Of a DNA stretch of 64,000 bases, positions 28,176-37,309 are shown piece by piece. The translations under genes and the position numbers were made by a program. The DNA lies in the NCBI RefSeq assembly GCF_017834145.1, contig NZ_JAFIDA010000001.1, positions 1,116,001 through 1,180,000 of the forward strand, written 5' to 3'. The notes beneath the pieces were generated by a model, which had not been told where the DNA came from, made no database searches, and saw only the letters and a list, made by a program, of their open reading frames with translations. The stretch comes from Leucobacter exalbidus (GTDB lineage: Bacteria > Actinomycetota > Actinomycetes > Actinomycetales > Microbacteriaceae). Position 1 is the first letter of the stretch; the number at the start of each line of letters is the position of its first letter.

Positions 28176-29548
28176 CTGGGTTCCTCCACGTTGACGGGTA
28201 AACAGTTGATAGGTCTGCGCAGCACGATGGCCGCGTTGTGGCCGCCAAACCCAAACGATGTTGAGAGGGCGGTGTCGAACCGCGATCCGCATCCGGCCGC
28301 TGCGCCGCGACCGGTTGCGGCAGCGGGCATGGTCCCGTCAGCAGGCACAGTCTCGGCAGCGTGTACGGTGACGACCCGGGGCGCGGTGACGAAGTTCCAG
28401 CCGGGCTCTTCGGGGTCATCGAGGTTGCGGGTGGGCGGCAGCACGCCCGCATTCAGCGCCTGCACCGTGATGATCGCCTCGACGATCCCGGCGGCCCCCA
28501 GCAGGTGCCCCGTGGTCGATTTGGTGGCGCTGATGGGAATCTCGCGCGCCCGCTCGCCGAGCGCCGCGTCAAACGCGCGCAGTTCGGCCGTGTCACCCGC
28601 GGGGGTGCCCGTGCCGTGCGCGTTGATGTGATCGATGGCCGTCGCATCGATCCCGGCGTCTGCCAGGCAAGCTCGAATGGCCTGCGCGGCCCCGCGGCCC
28701 TCAGGGTGCGGAGCGGTGGGATGGTGCGCGTCGCTCGAGGCCCCAAACCCGGCGAGCTCGGCGAGCACCCGGGCGCCCCTGCGGCGAGCGCTTGACGCTG
28801 ATTCGATCAAAATCGCGGCGGCGCCCTGGGCCATCACGAATCCGGAGCGTGCGCGGTCGAAGGGTCTGGAGGCTGCGGCGGGGTCTGATTCGTAGCCTGC
28901 AGCGAGCGCCCGCAGGTTGGCGTTGGAGGCGAGGTTTATGGGGTTGAGGCAGTCTTCCATGCCGATGACGAGCACGGCGTCGGCGTAGCCGTGGCGAATG
29001 CGCCGCATGCCTTCGCCGAGCCCGATGGCCCCGCTTGCGCAGGTCGCCGAGACGCCCTGGGATGGGCCGTGGAATCCGTATCGTTGGCTGAGCAGGGCGG
29101 CGGCCGAATCGGGGGCGCCGTGCATGGCGAGGGTGAGGGGCACGGCGCGGGGGCCGCGGGCGTCGAAGGCGCGGGTGGCGTGCTGCATGGCGTCGATGGG
29201 GCCAGAGCCTGTGGCCGCGATGACCGCGACGCGTGTGCGATCCCACGGCAGCGGGGCGGCGGGGTCGTAGGGAGCAATACCCGCCTGCGTGAGTGCCTCG
29301 TCTGCGGCGGCGATGGCCCACTGCTGCACGGGGCTGATGCGCTTGGCCCGTTGCTGGCCGACGGCGAGCGCGCCGTCGAAGCCGCGCACTTGGCCGCCGA
29401 TGCGCACGGCGAGCGGCGCGAATGCATCACCGGTGAGTGCGGTGACGGCGCTGTGCCCCTCGCGCACAGCTTTCCATAGGGCTTCGGCACTGTTGCCGTT
29501 GGGGGTGATGGCCCCGAAGCCGGTAATTACCACGTGTTCGAAGGTCAC
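28172..29548 (-). CDS. Beta-ketoacyl synthase (FabF-like condensing enzyme)
   Basis: 458 aa from the GTG at 29548 (MTFEHVVITGFGAITPNG), overlapping the ligase stop as GTGA. The Cys-His-His set is complete: Cys in GVSATCASGAIGLGEG, first His in NAHGTGTPAGD, second His in TTGHLLGAAG. It should do decarboxylative Claisen condensation of an acyl group with a malonyl unit. No malonyltransferase, ketoreductase or carrier-protein gene is visible nearby, so it must borrow carriers from elsewhere or use CoA esters. The C-terminus carries an Ala/Thr/Gly-rich insertion (VPADGTMPAAATGRGAAAG). Operon partners are an adenylating ligase and an acyl-CoA dehydrogenase. Confidence 0.88.
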   Translation of the reverse strand: MTFEHVVITGFGAITPNGNSAEALWKAVREGHSAVTALTGDAFAPLAVRIGGQVRGFDGALAVGQQRAKRISPVQQWAIAAADEALTQAGIAPYDPAAPLPWDRTRVAVIAATGSGPIDAMQHATRAFDARGPRAVPLTLAMHGAPDSAAALLSQRYGFHGPSQGVSATCASGAIGLGEGMRRIRHGYADAVLVIGMEDCLNPINLASNANLRALAAGYESDPAAASRPFDRARSGFVMAQGAAAILIESASSARRRGARVLAELAGFGASSDAHHPTAPHPEGRGAAQAIRACLADAGIDATAIDHINAHGTGTPAGDTAELRAFDAALGERAREIPISATKSTTGHLLGAAGIVEAIITVQALNAGVLPPTRNLDDPEEPGWNFVTAPRVVTVHAAETVPADGTMPAAATGRGAAAGCGSRFDTALSTSFGFGGHNAAIVLRRPINCLPVNVEEPR

Positions 29549-31107
29549 AGGCGCTCGGCCTCCCCCGCGATCACGAGGTCGCATGTCTCGCCGCGCCTGA
29601 TCTTGCCGCTTACGGTGCGGGGCAGCTGATTCATTCGGTACCATCTTGTCGGCACGAACTGGGGTGCGAGGTGGGCTTCGGCGTGCGCGCGCAGGGCGTC
29701 ACGGCTGGGGGCCTCCCCTTCAACGACGAGCCCGATCACGCTGCCGAGAGTGGGGTGCGGCAGCGCCACTGCACACACAGCAGCGGCCTCCGCCTGATCA
29801 CCCGTCGCTTCGAACGCGCGCTCCACCTCGAGCAGTGACACTTTGTGCCCTCCGGTGATGGCGATATCTCCTGCGCGGCCGAGCAGTTCGAGCTGGCCGT
29901 CGATGATGCGCGCCTGGTCGTGCACGGTCGCCCAGCCGTCGTCGCCCACCAGCCGTTCGGCGGTAGTGCCCGCCACATAGCCCAGCGAGCAGGCCGCGGC
30001 ATGAATCCACAGGGTACCGGGCTCCCCCTCGGGCACCGGGGCACCCGAGTCGGTGTCGCGCACACTCGCCTGCACTCCCCCGTACAGCGAGACGCGGGTG
30101 CCATCGCCCTCACGGCTGTCGCCGATGAAGCCGATCTCGGCGGCCCCGTAGTAACTGATGAGGCGTGCACCCGGCACCGATGCCGCAAGGGCCGTGCGAA
30201 TGCTCGCGGGCAGGTTCGCGCCGCCCGTAACGACAAGTTCAAGCCCCGCGAACGCTTGCGGGTTGCGCCGGGCCGCGACCGCGATGCCTTGCACGACGGC
30301 GGGTACGGCTACGACCCGGGTGATGCCCTCAGCTATCACGCGCGAGGCGAGCCCAAACGCGTCGAACTGATCGGCGAGGTGCACGCTGCCGCCCGTCGCC
30401 ATGCACTCGATAACGGCGTAGAGCGTGAGGCTGTACGACACCGGCCCGGGGGCAAGGGTGACGACCCCCGGCAGCGGTGCGAGGTGCGCGGTGGAGACCG
30501 CGAGGTTGGCTCGGTATTGGGCGCGCGTCTTCACAAACGCTTTGGGGTTGCTCGTCGTGCCCGACGAGAACAGCAGCAGGAAGGCTTCGTCGCCGTCGCG
30601 CACCGTGGGCTGCGGGGCATCTTGTTGCAGGTCAGTGAGGCGCACCAGCCGCGCGAACTCCATTGGCGCGATGACTGTACCGCCCCAGCCGCGAGCACGC
30701 AGCGCTGGTTCAAGGTCGTCAGCGGCCGAGATGACGACCCCGATGCCGGTGGTGAGGATGACATCGACGCGGTGCGCGAGCGGCCACCGCGGGTCGATCA
30801 CCGCAGACACCGCTCTGAACCCCGCGAGGCCCGCGACGATGCGCCCCGCGAGAAAGGCGGAGTCTGCACTGACCGCCGTCACCGCGATACCGCCTGTTTC
30901 GGGGGCCGGTGTTGGAGGCTCAGTCTGGCCGCGGTGCAGCGCATCGATCACGGCGAACATGCGGGCCGAGTCGGCCACCAGTTCGGCGTAGGTCAGCCGT
31001 TCGTGCCCTCGCACTTCGTCGAGGGCCGCCGCCCCACCAGAGCCCGCGATCGCCACCCGATCGGGGCACTGCGCCGCCGTCTCAAGAATCGCTCCGGTGA
31101 TCGGCAT
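29545..31107 (-). CDS. AMP-dependent acyl ligase (ANL superfamily)
   Basis: 520 aa. Activates a carboxylic acid as acyl-AMP and passes it to CoA or a carrier thiol. Motifs: P-loop-like FLLLFSSGTTSNPKAFVKT (A3), YYGAAEIGF (A5), the hinge region LGRAGDIAITGGHKV (A7/A8) and C-terminal RTVSGKIRRGE with the catalytic lysine (A10). First gene of a three-gene overlapping operon with a FabF-like ketosynthase and an acyl-CoA dehydrogenase. The acid it activates is unknown. It may supply the starter unit for the ketosynthase. Confidence 0.87.
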   Translation of the reverse strand: MPITGAILETAAQCPDRVAIAGSGGAAALDEVRGHERLTYAELVADSARMFAVIDALHRGQTEPPTPAPETGGIAVTAVSADSAFLAGRIVAGLAGFRAVSAVIDPRWPLAHRVDVILTTGIGVVISAADDLEPALRARGWGGTVIAPMEFARLVRLTDLQQDAPQPTVRDGDEAFLLLFSSGTTSNPKAFVKTRAQYRANLAVSTAHLAPLPGVVTLAPGPVSYSLTLYAVIECMATGGSVHLADQFDAFGLASRVIAEGITRVVAVPAVVQGIAVAARRNPQAFAGLELVVTGGANLPASIRTALAASVPGARLISYYGAAEIGFIGDSREGDGTRVSLYGGVQASVRDTDSGAPVPEGEPGTLWIHAAACSLGYVAGTTAERLVGDDGWATVHDQARIIDGQLELLGRAGDIAITGGHKVSLLEVERAFEATGDQAEAAAVCAVALPHPTLGSVIGLVVEGEAPSRDALRAHAEAHLAPQFVPTRWYRMNQLPRTVSGKIRRGETCDLVIAGEAERL

Positions 31108-31217
31108 GCGACACCTCCCAGTGATGCTTTACAGGCCCGTCATTGGCCCTGCGTCCATTCTAGGGACGACCACCGACGCCACAGCAATCACGGGCGGTCG
31201 CAGCGCGTGAAACCCGG

Positions 31218-31682
31218 CTACGGAGTATCGCGGGGCCAGGGCTTGGGGTAGTTCTGCTCGGTCGTTTCGTTGAAGCGGCGCAGCACGCGGGCAAGCTCGG
31301 CATGCTCATCAGGCGTCCACCCTGCCAGGGTGCGGGCCAGGGCCGCACGGCTGTGGGACTGTTCGTATTCGAGCGCAATGTTGCCCGCGAAGGTCAACCG
31401 AAAAATACGTGCAATGCCGCCGTCTGGATCGGCGATGCGTTCGACGTGACCGTCGCGCAACAGCGCTGCGGTCTGCCGGTTTAGCGTCGACGCGTCGAGC
31501 CCGGTTATGTCAGAAAGGGTACTGATGGAGGCCGGCCCGCCCGCCTCGAGCAGCGTCATCAGTGTGTATGCGCTGCCCTCAAGCACCAGCTCGTCTCGTC
31601 GCGCACGCCCCACCGCTGCAGTGATGTGTCGCGTAAACGCCAGCGTCTCAAATTCGATCGCTGAGATGGGGTCGGTGCTCAT
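31218..31682 (-). CDS. MarR family transcriptional regulator
   Basis: 154 aa from the ATG at 31682 (MSTDPISAIEFE). A winged helix is visible (LEAGGPASISTLSDITGLDASTLNRQTAALLRDGHVERIADPDGG), flanked by dimerisation helices. It is divergent from a DHA2-type MFS gene only 54 bp away, so it very likely represses that exporter and itself and is relieved by an efflux substrate. A longer frame upstream runs into the MFS gene antisense and is not used. Confidence 0.9.
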   Translation of the reverse strand: MSTDPISAIEFETLAFTRHITAAVGRARRDELVLEGSAYTLMTLLEAGGPASISTLSDITGLDASTLNRQTAALLRDGHVERIADPDGGIARIFRLTFAGNIALEYEQSHSRAALARTLAGWTPDEHAELARVLRRFNETTEQNYPKPWPRDTP

Positions 31683-31708
31683 ACCCAAAGTGTAGCAACA
31701 TTTATGCA

Positions 31709-31720
31709 AGATACATATCT
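31709..31720. promoter_or_regulatory. Candidate MarR operator
   Basis: AGATACATATCT is a 5-bp-arm palindrome in the A+T-rich 54-bp gap between the divergent MarR and MFS genes. Confidence 0.45.
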
Positions 31721-31736
31721 CATGTAGTATACATAA

Positions 31737-33197
31737 GTGATTCGATCTTCGCGCACTTCGCGCACCCCCTTCCAGCCCACCCCCGGCCTCATCCTGACGG
31801 TGCTCGCTGCCGCCGGCATTCTCGTGTCTCTGGCACAGACCCTCATCGTGCCGCTCATCGGTGAACTGCCCCGCATTTTTGACACGTCGGCAGCCAACGC
31901 TTCCTGGATTATCACATCCACTCTGCTCGCAGGCGCCGTATCGACCCCCATCATGGGGCGCCTCGCAGACCTCTACGGCAAGAAACCGATGCTGATGGTG
32001 GCAATCATCGCGTTCGTCGCGGGCTCGATCGCGTGTGCCCTCGCCCCCAACCTCGGTGTCATGATTCTTGGGCGCACCCTGCAGGGTGTCGCCAGCGGCA
32101 TGGTCGCGCTCGGCATTTCGATGCTGCACCAGCTGCTCCCCAAGGATCGCGCCGGTGCCGCCATCGCCCTGATGAGCTCGTCAATGGGCATCGGCGGCGC
32201 GCTCGGCCTTCCCGTTTCTGCTGCGGTGGCGCAGTTCGCCGACTGGCGCATCTTGTTCTGGAGCGTGGGCATCGCGGGCATTCTCGTCGCCATCGCCATA
32301 GCGGTCGTCATTCGCCCCGTGCCCCAGGCCAAGACTGACGCCACCTTCGATATCGTGGGCGCGATCGGTCTCGCCGTGGGCCTCGTCGCACTGCTGCTGG
32401 GCGTTTCGAAGGGCAGCGAGTGGGGCTGGACCAGCCCCACCACGCTCGGTGCGCTCGCCATCGCCGTGGTCGTGCTGCTGGCGTGGGGTTGGTACGAGCT
32501 GAAGCTGCGCTTCCCGCTCATCAGTCTGCGCACCGCCATCATTCCCACGGTGCTATTCACAAACCTCGCATCGATCATGTTTGGCTTTGTGATGTACGCC
32601 ATCAACCTCGTGGTACCGCAGATCATGCAGCTGCCCGTATCGCTCGGTTATGGCCTCGGCCAGTCAATGGTGCTCATGGGCCTGTGGGTGATGCCCATCG
32701 GTATCGGCATGATGCTCGTCTCGAAGCTGGGCGCTGAGATCAGCCGCACCCGCGGCCCGCGCACCACCCTGATGCTCGCAGGCCTCGTGATCGCGGCCGG
32801 CTACGGTGCGATCATGATCATCCTCGCGACGATGGGTAACCGCACCCCGGGTGACGCCTCAGACACGGTGGTGTACCTCACGCTCGCCCTGATGTCACTG
32901 TGCGCGGCCGTCACGGGCGCCGGTATCGGCTTCGCGTTTGGCGCAATGCCCGCCCTCATCATGGGGGCCGTGCCGCCCAGCGAGGTTGCCGCCGCCAACG
33001 GCTTCAACTCACTCATGCGCTCACTCGGCACCACGAGCGCGGCCGCCGTCATCGGCGTGATTCTCGCCTCGATGATGCACGAGTACGGTGGCTTCCACGT
33101 GCCCACCCTGTCGGGCTTCTTCACCGTGCTCGGTATCGCTGTGGGCGCAGCGCTCGCCGGCACGGCCCTGGCGGCGTTGGTGCCCCGCCGCCCGTAA
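31737..33197 (+). CDS. MFS transporter, DHA2 (14-TM drug:H+ antiporter) type
   Basis: 486 aa from GTG 31737. Motif A is MGRLADLYGKKPMLM; the R-rich helix 4 segment LGRTLQGVASGMVALG and motif C-like MGIGGALGLPVSAAV are typical of drug antiporters. The hydrophobic pattern gives 14 helices. Proton-driven efflux of a toxic compound is likely. Control by the divergent MarR protein is inferred. There is no clear ribosome site before the GTG, so the message may be leaderless or nearly so. Confidence 0.9.
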   Translation: MIRSSRTSRTPFQPTPGLILTVLAAAGILVSLAQTLIVPLIGELPRIFDTSAANASWIITSTLLAGAVSTPIMGRLADLYGKKPMLMVAIIAFVAGSIACALAPNLGVMILGRTLQGVASGMVALGISMLHQLLPKDRAGAAIALMSSSMGIGGALGLPVSAAVAQFADWRILFWSVGIAGILVAIAIAVVIRPVPQAKTDATFDIVGAIGLAVGLVALLLGVSKGSEWGWTSPTTLGALAIAVVVLLAWGWYELKLRFPLISLRTAIIPTVLFTNLASIMFGFVMYAINLVVPQIMQLPVSLGYGLGQSMVLMGLWVMPIGIGMMLVSKLGAEISRTRGPRTTLMLAGLVIAAGYGAIMIILATMGNRTPGDASDTVVYLTLALMSLCAAVTGAGIGFAFGAMPALIMGAVPPSEVAAANGFNSLMRSLGTTSAAAVIGVILASMMHEYGGFHVPTLSGFFTVLGIAVGAALAGTALAALVPRRP

Positions 33198-33238
33198 CGG
33201 GCAGCGGGAAGATCAGCGGTGCGGGCGGGTTCGTGAGG

Positions 33239-33808
33239 TTACGAGCCCGCCCGCACTGCGTATTCCAGGCGTGCGAACTGGCCCACGGCGCGGGCGCCAA
33301 TCAGGCGAAGCTGATCCGGATCAATGCGGCGCGGCAGAAACGGCGCCCCTGAAGTCAGCAGCGCGGGCGCAATCGAGACCGCGATGCGGTCGAGTGCTGA
33401 GGCGTCAAAGAATTGGCCCGCAAGATCGCCGCCGCCCATGATCCAGATCTCTTGCGAGGCCGTGGCTTCGGCCGCGGCCCGTAGTTCGGGCAGCACCTCG
33501 GCCACGCTCGCGTTGCGCAACCGCACTTCAGCGCCCGCCGGCACCGGCAGTGTGCGTGAGCTCAGCACGTAGACGGTTTTCGTGCCGTAAAACTCGGCCC
33601 ATTTGGCCGGGTCGTCGAGCATGTTCTCGTGCGCGAGCACCCACTCGTAGGTGTGCGCGCCCATTACCAGCACGTCAGCGTGCGAGGGATACAGCTCGTC
33701 GGTGGGAGCGTCTCCCCCTTCGACCGTAAACAACCACTCCAGGCTGTGGTGCTCATCGGCGATGAAACCGTTGAGCGTGGCAGCCGCGTCATAGATGAAC
33801 TGAACCAT
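33239..33808 (-). CDS. Dihydrofolate reductase / RibD C-terminal family protein
   Basis: 189 aa. It has the family strands MVQFIYDAAATLNGFIADEHHSLEWL and VLVMGAHTYEWVL (NADPH region), IWIMGGGDLAGQFFD, and a C-terminal LRLIGARAVGQFARLEY. Proteins like this are stand-alone reductases of unknown substrate, distinct from true FolA. It is convergent with the MFS gene (42 bp apart). Complete. Confidence 0.87.
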   Translation of the reverse strand: MVQFIYDAAATLNGFIADEHHSLEWLFTVEGGDAPTDELYPSHADVLVMGAHTYEWVLAHENMLDDPAKWAEFYGTKTVYVLSSRTLPVPAGAEVRLRNASVAEVLPELRAAAEATASQEIWIMGGGDLAGQFFDASALDRIAVSIAPALLTSGAPFLPRRIDPDQLRLIGARAVGQFARLEYAVRAGS

Positions 33809-33825
33809 GGGCCCAGACTACGCCC

Positions 33826-33918
33826 CGCCACCGACCATCAAGAGAATCGCGCCGATTATGCCAACGATCACGACAACAAACCCGCCAACGGGGTGTGTGA
33901 TGCGGGTAAGTCAGTCAT
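33826..33918 (-). other. Possible short hydrophobic peptide remnant after the cyclase gene
   Basis: On the minus strand a frame reads THPVGGFVVVIVGIIGAI and then LLMVGGGA before a stop, resembling a single membrane helix. No ATG lies in that frame; only an internal GTG does, and a stop interrupts it just upstream. The ATG overlapping the cyclase stop leads to a different 16-codon frame. It may be a frameshifted small membrane protein or chance. Confidence 0.25.
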
Positions 33919-34625
33919 GAACGCGGCCCTTCTTCTCCGGGGGCCCACGCCACGGCGCGCACCGGGGCCCCGTCACCGGTGAGTGGCAGCGGAAAGAACC
34001 CGACCTTAGCGAGGCTGCCGAGGCGTTCGAGCCCGCGCAGGTTCTCGACGATCAGCCCGTCGCCGCCCAATACGACATCGTGCACGGGGAAGATGCCGGG
34101 GGCAGCGCCCAAGCCCAGCCCCGCGCCGCCGCCCACGACGGGCCCGTCGCTGGTGCTTGCGGTGCGATCCGGGCTCAGGGCATCGGTGCCCAGCACCCGC
34201 ATGCCGCGCTCCCACAGGGCAGCCGCGGCCTCGCGCGTGAGATAGGGGTGCTCGAGCGCGCGCTCTGAGGCAAAGTGGCGGTCCCAGCCGGTGTGCAGCA
34301 GCACGATGCGGGGCACGGCGACGAATTTAGTGAGCTCGTCTTTAAGCATGGCGGTGTCGATGGGGGCTCCGGCACGCACCCGATCGGTGAGGTGCAGCAC
34401 GAGCGCATCACCCACGAGTTCGCCGAGCGACACCTCGTCGATCGTGCGGCCGCCCGCAATCGAGTGCGCCGGCGCATCGATATGCGTGCCCGTGTGCGAG
34501 CCGAGACTCACAGCGGTCACGGCTGCTCCGTCGGCATCAATCGTCAATGATTGCGCGCAGCGCACCCCCGGATCCCCTGGGTACACCGTCATGCCCGTTC
34601 GAATTGAATGACTCAGATCAATCAT
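33915..34625 (-). CDS. Cyclase family protein (kynurenine formamidase-like metal hydrolase)
   Basis: 236 aa from the ATG at 34625 (MIDLSHSIRTGMTVYPGDPG). It carries the cyclase-family metal motif HTGTHIDAPAH near residue 52, then DALSPD and a C-terminal LPLPLTGDGAPVRAVAW stretch. The family includes kynurenine formamidase, isatin hydrolase and polyketide-cyclase-like hydrolases. No tryptophan-catabolic gene is nearby, so the substrate is open. It is divergent from the DUF2200 gene across 49 bp. Confidence 0.85.
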   Translation of the reverse strand: MIDLSHSIRTGMTVYPGDPGVRCAQSLTIDADGAAVTAVSLGSHTGTHIDAPAHSIAGGRTIDEVSLGELVGDALVLHLTDRVRAGAPIDTAMLKDELTKFVAVPRIVLLHTGWDRHFASERALEHPYLTREAAAALWERGMRVLGTDALSPDRTASTSDGPVVGGGAGLGLGAAPGIFPVHDVVLGGDGLIVENLRGLERLGSLAKVGFFPLPLTGDGAPVRAVAWAPGEEGPRS

Positions 34626-34674
34626 GCTGGCAGTGTATCTGCGCCGTTCAAGGATTTCGGCATACACTCCCAAC

Positions 34675-35019
34675 ATGCACCGAATCTTTCACACCAGCTT
34701 CGCGTCGGTCTACCCGCTCTACCTCTCAAAGGTGGAGCGCAAGGGGCGCACGCAGGCCGAACTTGACACCGTGATTAGGTGGCTGACCGGGTTTTCTGAT
34801 GCCGAGCTGGCGCAGCAGATTGCCGCCGAGACGACGTTTCGGGAGTTTTTCTCGGCGGCCTCACTGACGCCCGCGGCGTCCCTCATTACGGGCTCGGTGT
34901 GCGGCGTCAAAATTCAAGAGGTCGAAGACCCGCTGATGCGCGAGATTCGCATGCTCGACAAGGTGGTTGACGAGCTCGCGAAGGGTCGCCCGCTCGAAAA
35001 GATTCTGCGCACGCTGTAG
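34675..35019 (+). CDS. DUF2200 domain protein; its 3' end borders the Wadjet island
   Basis: 114 aa from ATG 34675 (MHRIFHTSFASVYPLYL). It matches the compact DUF2200 family across its length (KVERKGRTQAELDTVIRWLTG, EDPLMREIRMLDKVVDELAKG). Biochemical function is unknown. The final 110 bp are repeated at 41851-41960 with 9 mismatches, on the far side of jetABCD. The gene is intact, as expected if an incoming element supplied a replacement 3' end during insertion. Confidence 0.88.
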   Translation: MHRIFHTSFASVYPLYLSKVERKGRTQAELDTVIRWLTGFSDAELAQQIAAETTFREFFSAASLTPAASLITGSVCGVKIQEVEDPLMREIRMLDKVVDELAKGRPLEKILRTL

Positions 35020-35060
35020 CGCGCGGGTGATCTGGGGTTGCTGCTAGCGGCTCCGGATCA
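34910..35060 (+). repeat. Left direct repeat flanking the Wadjet island
   Basis: The 3' end of the DUF2200 gene plus about 40 bp downstream. Over 34910-35019 it matches 41851-41960 at 101 of 110 positions; similarity continues more weakly to about 35060. Could mark an att-like insertion boundary. Confidence 0.8.
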
Positions 35061-35159
35061 CGGAGTATTCGCGAACAAACGCATGATCGAGGACTCAATC
35101 CATGATGGTGTTGCACCGAATGCTTCCGGGTGTGCCTCAACATCCGGCAGAATGGCCCT

Positions 35160-36617
35160 ATGTCTGTGCTCCCCACCGCACTCGCGATTCAGCGTCTCAG
35201 CGGCGCCAACGCGACGATCGACATGTTGCGCGCGAACACCTTGCCGGTTATGGCTGCTGTATTGGGCGAATATTTCGGGAGCCCGAGCACCCGTGTTCCG
35301 ACCGATGAGCTCCACGAACTCATCGACGCTGATTTACAGACCCTGCGTGAACATTTTGACCTGGGCACACAATCAGCGAAGGGTTTCTGCGATGGCTGGC
35401 GCGAAAAGAAGGTCATTATTCGACGGGCGGCCGAAGGCTCCCGCGGTGAGACGTATGAGCTCTCAGCAGCAGGCTTCGATGCGATCCGCATCATCGACCA
35501 GCTGATCACCCCGCAGTCAACGCTCACCGAGTCACGGCTGATGACGTTGGCCCAGTCACTACAATCTTTGGCGATTGATACCGACCCCGATACCTCACGA
35601 AAGCTGCGTGCACTAGAACAACAGCGGGAGCGCCTCGACGAGGAGATCACCCGGCTCCGCAGCGGAGAAGTCGAGCCCCTCGACCCGCGGGTCGCCACCG
35701 AGCGCATCACCGATATCTTGTTACAGGCGCAGGGACTCCCTGCAGATTTTGCGCGGGTACGAGCCCGATTCGAAGATCTAAACCAGGAACTTCGCGTCGC
35801 GATACTCAGTCTTGACGATCATCAAAGCAATGTGATCATGGAGATCTTTCGCGGTGTTGACCTCATCTCAGAGTCTGACGAGGGTCGCACATTTCAAGCG
35901 TTTTCAGGACTGATCCGCGACCCCGAAAGCTCTGCAGCATTTGAATCCAACGTACGCGAGATCCTGAACCGTGATTTTGCTTCCCAGCTGCCTGCTAACG
36001 CACGCCGCCAGATTCGCAACCTGTTACGCGACATGAAAATGGGGAGCCGTGATGTGCAGGGCACGCTCACCGAGTTTGCGCGCGGTTTGCGCCGCTATGT
36101 GAGGTCCCAGGACTATCAGCGTGACCGTGCGTTGCGCACGCTGATCCAGGAGGCGCTTTCAACCGCGGCCCCGGCCCGCATGGCGATCAAGCCGTTTACC
36201 GAGATCGGTATGAGTATCGACCTTCCCGTGATCTCGATGAGCAGCATCGGTGGGGTCTCGCCACATGATCCCTCAGCATTTGACGCGGGCGAGCTGCTAG
36301 GTGATGCCGAATCCGGGGAGGTTGATCTGGCACAACTCGTGTTGATCGCCCGCGAGAGTGAAATCGATTTTGCCGAACTCTCTTCAAATGTCAATAGTTA
36401 CCTTGAAGTGGCTGGCACCGGATCAGTAGCCGATGTGTTACGCGAGTTTCCATCTTCTCAGGGCCTCGCAAGCGTTGTGGGGCTCCTGGCTCTCGCCACA
36501 CGGCACGGCCTCGTCGACACAGACAACGCCGAGCAGCTCACCTGGACCGGCCTCGACGACGTTACTCGCACCGCAACTGTCACCCGTCACGTCTTTACCG
36601 AACGGATCGATTTATGA
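35160..36617 (+). CDS. jetA: Wadjet anti-plasmid protein JetA (DUF3375)
   Basis: Kleisin-like subunit (MukF analogue) of the Wadjet SMC complex that recognises and cleaves circular plasmid DNA. It is 485 aa from ATG 35160 (MSVLPTALAIQRLSGANATI); a GTG at 35130 is possible but adds an atypical leader. The N-terminal winged-helix region (FDLGTQSAKGFCDGWREKKVI), the coiled segment (RKLRALEQQRERLDEEITRL) and the C-terminal helix-rich part (DVLREFPSSQGLASVVGLL) agree with DUF3375. First of four overlapping genes; the stop overlaps jetB (ATGA). Visibly lower G+C than the core genes. Confidence 0.92.
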   Translation: MSVLPTALAIQRLSGANATIDMLRANTLPVMAAVLGEYFGSPSTRVPTDELHELIDADLQTLREHFDLGTQSAKGFCDGWREKKVIIRRAAEGSRGETYELSAAGFDAIRIIDQLITPQSTLTESRLMTLAQSLQSLAIDTDPDTSRKLRALEQQRERLDEEITRLRSGEVEPLDPRVATERITDILLQAQGLPADFARVRARFEDLNQELRVAILSLDDHQSNVIMEIFRGVDLISESDEGRTFQAFSGLIRDPESSAAFESNVREILNRDFASQLPANARRQIRNLLRDMKMGSRDVQGTLTEFARGLRRYVRSQDYQRDRALRTLIQEALSTAAPARMAIKPFTEIGMSIDLPVISMSSIGGVSPHDPSAFDAGELLGDAESGEVDLAQLVLIARESEIDFAELSSNVNSYLEVAGTGSVADVLREFPSSQGLASVVGLLALATRHGLVDTDNAEQLTWTGLDDVTRTATVTRHVFTERIDL

Positions 36618-37309
36618 CACAGTTTTTCGTCGACCCCCTCCTCGAAGAACACGCTGAGGGCTCGACCACGCTATCTTCGGGACTGTGGGAGGGCGACTCG
36701 GGTACGCTTGCCGACAGCTCCCGGCGTGCTCTACTCAAACTGATTCAGGGGCCCTATCTCTCGAGCAAACAGCACTCGCGGTTATGGACCGCTCTGCTCG
36801 CTGACCGTGTTCAGATTCAGTCGCGACTACACGATTTGTTTCTCGACGTCGTCATCGATGAGGTCGACGAATTAGCTTTTACCCGCAAGGTACACGCGCC
36901 CGAGTTTGATGCCCCGAGCGCACTCCGAAATGTGGCCCTCACGTACGCCGACACCATTTTGTTGTTGGTGCTGCGTCAGCAGCTACTCGCCACGGGCGGT
37001 GGGCGCCGCACCATCGTAAGCCAGACCGAGATCTTTGAGCAGCTTGCGATCTACCGCAATTCTGACACGGCCACATATGCTCGAAACCTCAACTCTGCGT
37101 GGACGCGCATGAGCAAGCAATACCGTGTCATCCACACCGTCGATGACGACCGTGTGGAGGTCTCGCCCCTCGTGAAATTCATGATCGACGAAGAACGGGT
37201 GCGCGCGCTTACCCAGGTGTACGAGAAATTGGCGGGCCTTGATCCGCAATCGCATACGACGGCCGATTTGCCAGAGCCTACCGCCGAGTCATCTGAGGAA
37301 CTTTCGTGA
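36614..37309 (+). CDS. jetB: Wadjet protein JetB (DUF4194)
   Basis: 231 aa; KITE-type winged-helix subunit (MukE analogue) linking JetA to the SMC protein. Recognised from FVDPLLEEHAEGS, SRRALLKLIQGPYLSSKQH, the DTILLLVLRQQLLATGGGR helix and VHTVDDDRVEVSPLVKFM, together with its fixed place between DUF3375 and SMC genes. Overlaps both neighbours by 4 bp, implying coupled translation and defined stoichiometry. Confidence 0.92.
   Translation: MTQFFVDPLLEEHAEGSTTLSSGLWEGDSGTLADSSRRALLKLIQGPYLSSKQHSRLWTALLADRVQIQSRLHDLFLDVVIDEVDELAFTRKVHAPEFDAPSALRNVALTYADTILLLVLRQQLLATGGGRRTIVSQTEIFEQLAIYRNSDTATYARNLNSAWTRMSKQYRVIHTVDDDRVEVSPLVKFMIDEERVRALTQVYEKLAGLDPQSHTTADLPEPTAESSEELS

Noticed and set aside
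29845-31251. 468-codon open frame opposite the acyl ligase
   Set aside because: Shadow of the ligase codon bias; no recognisable motif or ribosome site.
31683-32129. Long N-terminal extension of the MarR gene
   Set aside because: It would run antisense through the DHA2 transporter; the ATG at 31682 gives a normal MarR length.
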